The notes beneath the pieces were generated by a model. It was not told the DNA's origin and ran no database searches. It worked only from the letters and a program-made list of their open reading frames with translations. DNA of 64,000 nt. Origin: Incurvaria masculella (lineage: Eukaryota > Arthropoda > Insecta > Lepidoptera > Incurvariidae). Position numbers and translations under genes: made by a program. Location: assembly GCA_946894095.1 (NCBI GenBank), contig OX335660.1, forward strand, positions 17,613,001 through 17,677,000, written 5' to 3'. Below are positions 12,401 to 24,400 of this stretch, piece by piece; position 1 is the first letter of the stretch, and each line of letters opens with the position of its first letter.

Positions 12401-15400
12401 TAAATTTTTGTGTATTCATGTGAATTTAGTGTTTTACCTATGTTTTTGTTAAAATAATTGACAAACACTTTTGTAAACTTAGACTAAGTGGACGTTGAAA
12501 AAAAAAAACAGCGGAGTTTCTTTCCAGTTCTTCTTTGCTGGGTTTTGTTTTGCTGAACTGGCCAATGCTAAAATATGACAAATCCGAGTGCAGTGTACTG
12601 TCTATGGATGATGAATAAACAATACAATACAATACAATAGTCCTCGCCTCGCGCAACTGCGTCGCCTCCTGCCATACACACGCACATAGTCAAGGTACAT
12701 ACAGCACATGGCCCGTCAGCACCAAGCATAATACCCATTCTAGGTATAGTGACACTCGCGGCAGTAGGTCTGCCTCAGTCCTCGCCTCGCGCAACCGCCT
12801 CGCCTCCTGCCATATACACGCACATAGTCAGGGTACATACAGCACATGGCAGGTCAGCACCAAGCATAATACCCATTTTAGGTATAGTGACCCTCGCGGC
12901 AGTAGGTCTGCCTCAGTCCTCGCCTCGCGCAACCGCGTCGCCTCCTGCCATACACACGCACATAGTCAGGGTACATACAGCACATGGCCCGTCAGCACCA
13001 AGCATAATACCCATTCTAGGTATAGTGACACTCGCGGCAGTAGGTCTGCCTCAGTCCTCGCCTCGCGCAACCGCGTCGCCTCCTGCCATACACACGCACA
13101 TAGTCAGGGTACATACAGCACATGGCCCGTCAGCACCAAGCATAATACTCATTCTAGGTATAGTGACCCTCGCAGCAGTAGGTCTGCCTCAGTCCTCGCC
13201 TCGCGCAACCGCCTCGCCTGCTGCCATACACACGCACATAGTCAGGGTACATACAGCACATGGCCCGTCAGCATCAAGCATAATACCCATTCTAGGTATA
13301 GTGACACTCCCAGCAGTAGGTCTGCCTCAGTCCTCGCCTCGCGCAACCGCGTCGCCTCCTGCCATACACACGCACATAGTCAAGGTACATACAGCACATG
13401 GCCCGTCAGCACCAAGCATAATACCCATTCTAGGTATAGTGACACTCGCGGCAGTAGGTCTGCCTCAGTCCTCACTTCGCGCAACCGCCTCGCCTCCTGC
13501 CATATACACGCACATAGTCAGGGTACATACAGCACATGGCAGGTCAGCACCAAGCATAATACCCATTCTAGGTATAGTGACACTCGCGGCAGTAGGTCTG
13601 CCTCAGTCCTCGCCTCGCGCAACCGCGTCGCCTCCTGCCATACACACGCACATAGTCAGGGTACATACAGCACATGGCAGGTCAGCACCAGGCACAATAC
13701 CCACTCAAGGTATAATGACACTCGTGGCAGTAGGTCTGCCTCAGTCCTCGCCTTGCGCAACCGCGTCGCTTCCTGACACACATATGCACAGTAAAGTGGT
13801 CCGTCGGGCACTAAGCACAGTACTGACTCTGGGTAAAGCGTCACTCATGGCAGCAGGTCCGCCTAGCGCAACCACTTCGCCTCCTATCACACACGCACAC
13901 AGTCAGGTTACAGCACATGGCCCATCAGGACCACGTACAGGACTGACTCTAGTTACAGCGTCACTCGTGTCAGCAGGTCCGTCTCGGGCAACTGCGTCGC
14001 CTCCTGTTACACACGCATACAGTCAGGATACATACAGCACATGGCCTGTCAGCACAAAGCACAGCACCGACTCAAGGTACAGCGTCACTCGTGTCAGCAG
14101 GTGACCAGCTCTAGGGACAGCGTCACTGGTGGCAGTGGGTCTGCATCGGTGGTCGCATTGCGCACCGCGGCGCTCCTGCTACATACACCAGACACAGTCA
14201 GGGCCCGTCAACACACCACCAGCTCTAGAGACAGCATCACTTCCAGCACTGGATCCGCCTCAGTCTCTGCCTCGTGCAACTGCTTCGCTCCTGCCACATC
14301 TTTCAGTGTCAGGCTGCAGCAAGTGGCACGTCACTAGGAAGCAATCGCCATGGAAATGCAGTGGTACATACCTGTAGGTAGTGTTTGTGATTTCGCTCCG
14401 CGTCGGCCGCAGTCTCCGCTGGCAGCCCCTCGAAGTAGGAGTAGTAGATGGGAGTGGGTCCGGTGGGTGCCGATCCGCAGCCCCCACTCCCGCCGCCGCC
14501 TCCAACCACACATTCCCGCTCGTGGTTGGTCGGTGCGGGTTCCACTCCCTGCAATGATCCAATAAAGCAAGTTAACATAACAGACTCGTATGTGTTCGCA
14601 GTATTAACTGACATCGTTAATAAATCACAGCTGCAAGGAGCGTTTGCTGAATGCTGAAAACTGCCAGAGAAAACTTCTGAATCCTCCTCAATATTATTCT
14701 TATATTAGAACGTCCTATTACAACCTCTAAAGCACTAGAGGTAATACTTGATCTAAGACCTCTACACCTGCATGTTCAGCAGGAAGCCGCTACAGCAGCT
14801 CTCCGGCTAAGAGCCGCAGGAACCTGGAAACAAAATCATGGAGTCCCTCACGCACGGATTATGACAGAATTCATGAACCATGTACCCATGCTCTCGGCAA
14901 TCTGTGACAAGATTTCTACCAACCATATCTTTAAAAGAAACTATCACATCCAACTGAAGGAAGAACTCGCAGACCAATCAGGGGTGAAAGAAATCCGAAT
15001 CTACACAGATGGATCAAAAACAAATTCGGGAACTGGAGCGGGTGTCTTCTCCCGAGATGCGAACATCAACATCTCAACAACCCTAGGCGCCTTTAACACC
15101 ATATTTCAGGCAGAATGTGTGGGAATAATTCGAGCCGCAGAGGCAATCAAAACTAGAAAGATGCACGACTATAAGATAAGAATTATCTCAGATAGCGCAT
15201 CTGTACTAAACGCGCTGAAAAATAACAAAGTTAACTCGGGCTTAATTCTAGAATGTCATTGCGCCCTAGAAGAAGTAGCGAGAAACAATCACGTAACTTT
15301 GCAGTGGATAAGAGGACAAGGTAATGAGAAATGAGAATGAGAAGGAGGTAATGACGCTGCAGATGAACTGGCCAAACGAGGATCCAGTACAGTACTAATG

Positions 15401-18400
15401 GGTCCAGAACCGATAGTGCCTATACCATTTAGTCAACTCAAAAACTGGCTACAAGATAGAACCAAGATGATTCACAATACCGGATGGAAACACCTGGTAG
15501 ATTGCAGGCAGGGCAGAGAGGTCATCCCATCCCTCAATAAGCGCCTCACGCACAAGCTGTTGCATCTGAAAAGAAATGATCTACGCACAATGGTGGGAAC
15601 AATGACAGGACATTGTTCACTCAACAAGCACCTCCATAACCTGGGGGTGACGGACAGCCCTCTATGTCGTGGCTGCATGGAGACAACGGAAACAACCGCC
15701 CATGTACTGTTGGAGTGCAAGAGTGTGGCCGACCATCGGGCGCAGACCCTGGGAGCACCGGGATCCCTTGCAGAGGCCTGTGGTAATGTAAAGAGTATGC
15801 TGGACTTCTGGGACGAGCTGGGATGGCTTACATAGTCACCTTTGTTACGCACAATGGCCTCTCTGTGAAGTAGGCTTAGCGCAGAAAACATTTTGCCCAA
15901 CTAACTAACTAACTAACTAACTACAACCTCTCCAAAAATTAAGGGATTCGACAACGAACATGACAAAGAATGAATCAAATATTTGTAATCTATGTATATC
16001 ATTCGGGGAGTCCTACAGGGAGCTATTGTAAGTCCCCTCCTGTTCACGTATAGGTTGTGTCCTTTTTTAATCACTGATAAAAATCAAATTTTATAAATAA
16101 ATTTAAAAATAGTTACACCCAGCATGTTTAATTTTTAGCATCATAAAGACACATGAACCTGTATTTTGTTGCTGTATTTTTATATTAGTCGTGTGTCTGG
16201 ACCAGTGTAATATCAGCACTGAAGTTCCAATGATCAAGAGGGATCTGCGGCACAAATGTTTTTTATTTTATTTTGTTTAAATTTTGTAAATGATTTTAAG
16301 TTGGGAAAAAAAAGGTTTAAATATGCGTGCAGGAATGTAGTAGTACGCAGGATGGCCGGACGTACCCGACTGTCCTGCGGAGTGCGCGCGCGCTTGTCGG
16401 TTCCGGAGCTGGAGACGGAGGAGGTGCGCTTGCGCGAACGCGAGCCGGTCGCCGCAGCAGCGCGAAGGCGCGCCACGGTGTCGGCGCGCAGGCGCGCCAG
16501 CGGCACGCGCACCATCAGCCGCCGCCGCGCCGCCGTCGACTCCTCGGCCGCGAGCCGCGCCGCCAGCGGGTCCGCCGCTGCCGCCGTGTCGGGCGCGACG
16601 GAGGGGCGGCGCGCGGGCGCGGGTGACGGCGGCGGGCCGGCGGCGGCGGCGACGGCGGCGCGCCGCTCGTGCTCCTCGTCCGCGTCGGCGCCCGACTCCG
16701 GCGCCGACGACTCGATGATGACCTGCCCCTTGCCCTTCCCCCCCTTGCCCCCCTTGCCGCCCTTGCCGCCCTTCCCGCCGCCCTCGTCGCTCTTTTTGGG
16801 AGTAAACACCTGGAAAAATCACCAACGAATGAGTATTTACCTAAAAGGGCTCAAAGCAGTCGCATGTTCAGTCCCGTCGACTCCGTCAGTTCAGTTCAGT
16901 CCCCACACTGAGCGCACGCCTCCCGCGAACCGGCCGCTCGTAATTAAGTAAACGCTAGAGTGAGATGGAAGAATGGAATTCTTTAATGGAAGAAGCCACT
17001 GAAATATTTTATGAAATGTTATTCAATATTATAGATACCTTTGTTCCTTCACGACAAATCAGTAATAAGGCCCGATTTCCAAATTGGTATTCTAAACCAC
17101 TTAAAAAGATTATTGCTGAAAAATTAAGATTTCATCGCAAATGGAAGATTTATGGTTTACGCTCAGATTATTTAGTTTTCAGTTTGCTCCGTAAGAGACA
17201 AAAATATGTACAAGAAAAGTGTCACAACGATTTTATTGACAAGGCTGAATCAGGCATAAAAAATAATCCCAAATTATTTTGGAATTTTGTTTAATCTAAA
17301 AAGGCAGGTGATAGCATACCTAATGAAATGGTCTTTCGTAATCATAAGGTGTCGGGAGGTCAAGACATCTGTAATATTTTAAATTCATTTTTTAATTCTG
17401 TCTTTGTTCCTACAACATCTACAGGTAGTATATATCTTGATGCATCAATCGATGTTAATGAGTGTCCATGTGATATAAACACTATCCAAATTAATAAAGC
17501 TTTAGTTTACAGGTACCTTAACAAACTTGACACTAATAAGAGTGCTGGCGCTGATTCGATTCATCCTTTTTTCATTAAATCATGTTCTTTAGAATTGGTC
17601 CCCCTTCAATTACTATTTCGCAAATCTATAGACGAAGGTTCTTTCCCAATCACTTGGAAAAAGGCATATATCACACCTGTTTTTAAATCTGGTGATAAGC
17701 GTAATGTTGAAAATCACCGGCCTATTTCAAAATTGCCTATAATTAGCAAGGTTATGGAAAAAAATGTTTATGACCAAGTTTATCCAATTTTGAGACCGCA
17801 CATAATCAGTAACCAACATGGATTCTTAAGAAATAGATCGGTTGACTCCAATCTCTGTCAATTGACTGAGTTTGTTCTAGAATCAATGTGTGACAAGATG
17901 CAAGTTGATGTTGTTTATACAGATTTTTCAAAAGCTTTCGATAAAATAAGTTACTCAATATTAATTAATAAACTAAAATCTATCGGTATTAGAGGCGATC
18001 TTCTACGCTGGCTTACATCTTATATTTCTAATCGGTCTCAAGCCGTTGCTTTAAGAGGATACTGCTCTAAGTATAGTTCTATATCATCTGGCGTACCACA
18101 GGGTTCCCATCTTGGCCCATTACTATTTTTATTATATATAAACGATATAGGTCAATGTATTAGGGGTTCAGAGTACCTACTGTATGCAGACGATATGAAC
18201 ATTTTCAAAAATATCCGGCTACCACAACACTGTAATGAGCTTCAAACAGACCTAAATAACGTATCTAATTATTGCCTAAAGAATCAGCTTTACCTAAATG
18301 CAAAAAAGTGCCAGACAATTACTTTCTCCAGAAAAAATAACCCTATTAGTCACCTTTACACTTTAGGTAACGAAGTGCTCGGTAAATGCTCAAACGTTCG

Positions 18401-21400
18401 CGATTTAGGAGTTATAATTGATGAAAAATTACTATTTGATAAACATATTACACATATAGCCCAAAAAGCTTACAAAATGCTAGGTTTCATCTTGCGGGTT
18501 TCTAAGTCATTTAAAAAAGCTTCTACTCTTCTACAAATGGCTCGATATTCGCCGCCATAGGAAATCCCACGTCCTGTCTCTTCTCTATTGCACCCTAAAT
18601 CATCATACTGCCCCTAAATATCTATTTGATCGCTTTTCTTTCCTTTCCTCACATGGCCTTCCACTAAGATCAGTAGACAATCTCCTTCTTTCAATTCCTT
18701 CACATTCTTCTGCTTTCTACAGCGATTCTTTTTCCGTCCAAGCCGCACGCATGTGGAACCAATTGCCACTAGAATTACGACAGTGTTCTACTATCCAGAT
18801 TTTCCGTTCGCACCTGAAAGAGTTTCTACTCAAATCGTAAAATCTCACGTTTTTGTAATGTTTTAGAGTTAATCGTATTTAGGTATTAATTCTGTTAGTA
18901 TTTACCTATTCTATATTATTTAATATATGTATGTATGAATATGTATAGTATAATATATATATATATATTTATGTATTACGTTTATATATATATTAGGTTG
19001 GTGAAAAAGTTTCTTCGCATTTTTTAAGAAAATTCAAAACATTTTTTAATATGGTTTATTTACATTTAACTAAAGGGACATTTCACGTGAAGCGGACAGG
19101 GAAAAAAAAGTGAGGTTCTGAAAATCGACCACATTCGGCCCATTTGTACTTCTAGTAGGTATGAATGTGTACGCAAAATATTTTTTTTGTATAGTGTATA
19201 TTTACCAAGTTATAGGTTTCAAAAGAATTGTCGTTGATTGGTACTACAATTTTTCGAAAGTAATTTTTCGAATATAACAAATCTACTATAAAATATTTTA
19301 CATAGCGATACATATTTAAAATATACTGTTCTTTTTGACAGTAAAAAAAAATTAAAAATTAAAAAAAAATTAATATCCAAAACCGGAAGTAAACTTTTCA
19401 AACCAGAATTACAGTCACTTCGACCAATTTTTTTTCTTTTTTTTTTTCTTTCAAATATAGCTTAAATGATGATGAAAGTACACTAGAAAATTTAAAATGG
19501 GATCTCTATTAATTTAGGAGATACGTTGAATAATATACACCCGCATCGCAAGGGGCGTCATATGTAGCTCTTGCAAGGTTGAGCAGTTTGCGCGATATTG
19601 CAACTTTATAAATATTTTATATCGTTTTAGCGTATATTTAACCTCATTTAATGATATGAAATAATTTTTATTAATATAATATAATATAAATATAACTACA
19701 TAGTACAAATATAAGTTAATAATATATTATAAAGAAAAAACGCTTTTGGAGCAGTAGAAAAAGTTTTATTATTTGCGAAACGTGACTAATAGCGCCATCT
19801 GTTAGTAACGTGTAGTACTTTTTTGTCTCAGATAGAGTCAAACCTATCTACAAGAAAGAGATAGAAATATGACGCCTAGCGGTTTCGTAACTTAAACTTT
19901 AGTGTTGCTTTAACCGCTCAGCGACTTGTGCACGTTTTAATCTGTGACAGTTGTTATTATTAATGGCGCCGTACGGTGATCGATGTTTTAACCCATTTCA
20001 CTTGGTACTTCATCGAAAATTTAAAAATTTAAGGAAAATATCTAAATGTTTAGCTCAAAAGTGGAGTTTTTCACAAGATCTTTACGTATGTACCTCCTGC
20101 AGGAAACGACTTTTGACTGAATCTCCTCCGTGCTTTAATCTCATCAGTTGTTCGCAGTAGAGTTCAGAATCGATGGTCCTGCCTGGTGGTAACAGCTCAT
20201 AATGAATAATGCCCTTCCAATCCCACCACACACACAGCATCATCACCTTGTTGCGAGTTAACCCGGGTTTCGCCACAGTCTGTGAAGCTTGACCGGCCTT
20301 TGACCACGACCTTTTTCGCACGTTCTTGTCGTACGTGATCCACTTTTCATCACCAGTTATCAGCTTCTTCAAAAATGGTTCGGTTTCATTACGTCGTAAT
20401 AAAGAATCACAAATGAGTACACGGTTCATTAGGTTTCTTTCAGTGAGCTCGTGAGGTACCCAAATATCGAGCTTTTTTGTGTACCCAGTTTTTTTCAAAT
20501 GCGCCAAAACTGTTTTGTGGTCAATTCCTAGTTCTTCAGCTACGTCGTAACTACTGATATGCCGATCTTGCTCCACTTTTTCAAAAATGGCATCCATTTT
20601 ATCCGTAATAGGGCGACCAGAGCGACGTGCATCTTTGACATCAAAATTTCCGGATTGAAAACGCTTAAACCAAATTTGTGCTACTCTCACAGACACTGCA
20701 CTAGGTCCATAAACATCGCAAATTTTTTTCGCGGCTTGCGTTGCATTTTTACCTTTTTTGTAGTAAAATTTTAAAATGTATCGGATTTCTTCATTAGATT
20801 CACTCATTTTGACAGTACGAAAAACAAATGAGAATCAAACATTTTCCTAATTTGAATTTGGAATTATGTTCTTTAAAATTTAAACTTTCAATGATACCAA
20901 AACCAGCCAGATACAAATAGTATAGCCAAAGAGATTTTATTACAAGTTCATACATACTATAATGCGAAAAGACTTTTTCCCCGACCTATTATATAATTTT
21001 CTTCATCTCGTTTATTTGAGAGTCGTCGGCTATAATGATGTTCAGCCGGAAACAATCTGCTCCCGCCCAGGAACCTCCCGGGAAAAAGAGCAGATGTTAT
21101 TTTCCTTCATTCCTCTTCTTCTGCATTGATTTCGCCTAAATATCCACACATAAATTTGGTCATGATCATAGTGGTATCAACAGCCGCTTGTCGTTGGAGG
21201 ATTTCAATTTTAATTTCTGCTTCCAAATCTCGTATATAATTATGAACGGTCTTGCAAATGATTCCAGTGTTTCCGATGACTATAGGTACAATTTTGCTGC
21301 TTGTGTTCCAAAGTCTTTGAATTTCTATTTTCAATGCGTGATATTTGGACAGTTTTTCAATTTCTTTTTTTGTGATATTGTAATCTGATGGCACCGTGAC

Positions 21401-24400
21401 GTCTATTAAATAGGTTATGTTATTTAATTTGTTGGTATAAATTAGATCCGGTCGATTATTTGGGAGGGCATAATCTGTTGTTACCGGTATTTCCCATAAT
21501 ATTTTTGCACTTTCATTTTCGATGACATGTGGTTCATTTAAAGGACATTTCCACCAAAATTTTGTAGTTTCAAAATTGTGTTTTTTTCTCAAACACCAAT
21601 ATATATATTTTACAAGTTTATTATGTCTTTTGAGGTAAAGTGGTTGGACCAAAATCTTGCAGCCTGATATAATATGCATAACGGTTTCGTCTTTCTCGTG
21701 GCACAATCTACATTTTCCATCGGAGTCCTTTTTTAAAATATCTCGTTCAAATTGTCGAGTGATTATAGCCTGGTCTTGAATGGCAAAAATTTGTGATTCC
21801 AGTTTAGGTGTGATTGGTTTTTTTTTTAACCACGTAAAAGATTTCATGTAGTCAATATTGGGGCATAAAAGAACTTGTCGCACAATTTGACCGTGCAAAG
21901 GCTTGATTTTCCATTTTTCTTTCATTTGATTTATCTGACATTTTAAAATTTTAGTGTCGTTTTCAGTAGGTTCATCTAAATTCAATTCATAGCGAAATTG
22001 GGCACCTTCTTTTTGAATACTGTGTAAGGTTTTTTCGTAGTCGCTTAATTGTATTGCTCGTATGATGATATCACATTCATCTTGTAAATATTTTTCAAAT
22101 TTAATACTTAATCGTTTGTAGAGGTTTTCTATGTTCAATAACCCTCTTCCTCCCTCGTGTATTGGTAAGTACAATCGTTCCACATCTGCTTTTTGTTGAT
22201 GCGTTTTGTAAATATTCAATATTTTTCTAGTTTTGATATCAATTTTTTGCAACTCTTTTATATTATAATTAATTACATTGAATGTATAAATCAGGACTGG
22301 TACTGCGTAACTATTTATTGCTCTTACTATGTTACGAGCATTTAATTTAGATTGAAGTATTCTTCTTAACCGGGTGAAATATTCTTTTTTTCTACACAAT
22401 TTTATGTTTTTATGATCAATTTCTCCATTTTCATGTATCCCTAAATATTTATACTTTTCATTTATTTTAAGACATTCTATCTCATTTCCATCTAAAAGAA
22501 TGTGGTTTTCACCATAGCATTGATTCATTTTTCCACACTTCATTTCAAGAACACTACATTTGTTTAGACCAAATTCCATGCCGATATTTCTCGTGTATAT
22601 TTCTACAGTATCAATCAAAATTGCCATTTCATGTTTATTTTTGGCATACAGTTTGATGTCATCCATATACATGAGGTGATTAAATAACATTCCACTTTTC
22701 AATTTATATCCAGTTCTCGCGTAATTTTTCAGCATTATCGATAACGGATTTAGACTGAGGCAAAATAGTAATGGTGACATGGAGTCTCCTTGGTAAATAC
22801 CTCTATTGATTTTAATTGGACTTGTTGTAACTACTGCATGAGCGCCCATAGCTGACATGATCGTTTGCCATTGTTTCATAGATTTTTCAAGAAATTTTAT
22901 TATAATCTTTGAACATTTGTAAATATTAAGAGTCTCCAAAATCCATTCATGGGGGACAGAATCATAGGCTTTTTTGTAGTCTAACCATGCCATATTCAAA
23001 TTTTTCTTGTTCTTCTGTGCATCTTCCAAAATTATTTTGTTTAATATAAGGTGATCTTTGCATCCTCTTGTATGACGCTTGCACCCTCGTTGTTGTGGTG
23101 TTAGTAGATCATTTTGATCACAATGGTCGTATATTTCATCAGAAAGAATAGAGGTGAGTAATTTATACATAGTTGGTAAGCATGCGATAGGGCGCCAATT
23201 CTTGGCATCCTTGGTGTCACCATTTTTTGGAATAAGTGTAGTCATACCGGTTACAAACCATGTTTGTATGTCTTCTTTTTCACTCAAAATATTATTAAAA
23301 CTTTTTAAGATCATCGAATGTGTATTTGTTAAGTATTTTATATAATAGTTCTGTAACTTATCTAATCCTGGGGATTTCCAGTTATTCAATTTTTTTATAT
23401 TATTTTGTAGATTTTCTAAACTTATTTCTTCAAAATCCGTTTCCCTTTTGATCTGTACATTCTCTTTTATTCTCTCGATCCAATCGTTCGGTCTCAATAC
23501 TTGTTTGGTGTTGGCAAATATATTGCTCCAAAAAGTCTCAATGTTTTCTTTTGTAGGTATTTCATTTGGAGGTTTGGTTTTATCAAACATTTTCCTATAA
23601 AATTTATGTTCGTTTTCTCTAAAAGAGATATTTTCATTCTTTTTAGAATTTTCTTCCTCATATCTCTTTATTCGTCCGGCATACATTTTAATTTTCTGTT
23701 TAAGGAGTTCCATATTGTTGAGCAGACTTATTTCTGAGGTTATTTTATATTTATCATATAGTTGATTTTTAATATGTTGCATTCTTCTTGTAGTGATGCC
23801 TCTTGTAATTTCAATCATTCTTCCTAAATCTTTCCGACTAACCTCTATCTTCTCTTGTATCCTTTTTTTCCATTGAGGTATTGGATTGGTGTGAATTTTA
23901 CTTTGTGTGTGTATTTTTTGTTGGTTTTCTTCTATTAAAGTAATTGCAATAGTTTTCTTGTTTTTTGCGCCTACCCATTTCTGATTCTTAATACTGTAAG
24001 GTAGGCTGGTAGAAAATGACTTTAGGCATTAAGCTCTACCTTTTGTACAATTTTATCGGGCAATAAATGTTATTATTACTCTTAAATTACTTTACGTGTC
24101 ATACGTCAGAAGTCACCTTGAGTTCGCCTCCACAGCTTGGAACCCACACTATAAAACTTATATAGATATTATTGAAAAAATTCAAAATAAATTTATAAAA
24201 CATTTTTCTTTTCGTTTTGGCCTAGAGGATCTTAATCTTGACTCATTAGAGAACAGGCGCACGCTCACTAACGCAAAAAATTCTTAATAACAAGGTTGAT
24301 AGTCCATACCTACTAAGTAAAGTTCCCTTTCGATGCCCTAATCGTTTTACACGATCCCGCGACCTGTTTAACGTTCCGATCAGTAAGACCAGGTACCTTA

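Larger units (their letters stand above)
18993..20989 (-). mobile_element. mariner-like element carrying foreign DNA
   Basis: Ends TTAGGTTGGTGAAAAAGTTT (18993) and the complement of ATAGGTCGGGGAAAAAGTC (20989) form the inverted repeats, flanked by TA (18991-18992, 20990-20991). At 1,997 bp it exceeds the ~1.3 kb usual for mariners. The right 860 bp hold the 5' two-thirds of the transposase; the left ~1.07 kb are unrelated to mariner. Confidence 0.88.

Noticed and set aside
9922..14104. 605- and 451-codon plus-strand ORFs (repeating TLAAVGLPQSSPRATASPP)
   Set aside because: They are the complement of exon-15-derived satellite units and stay open only because the period (138) is divisible by three. 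The unit's origin is on the minus strand.
9844..14330. CRISPR-like regular repeats
   Set aside because: Units are contiguous 138-bp tandem repeats without spacers, in eukaryotic DNA and homologous to an exon.
16256..16951. Arg/Ala-rich 231-codon plus-strand ORF
   Set aside because: Opposite frame of GC-rich lilli exon 13.
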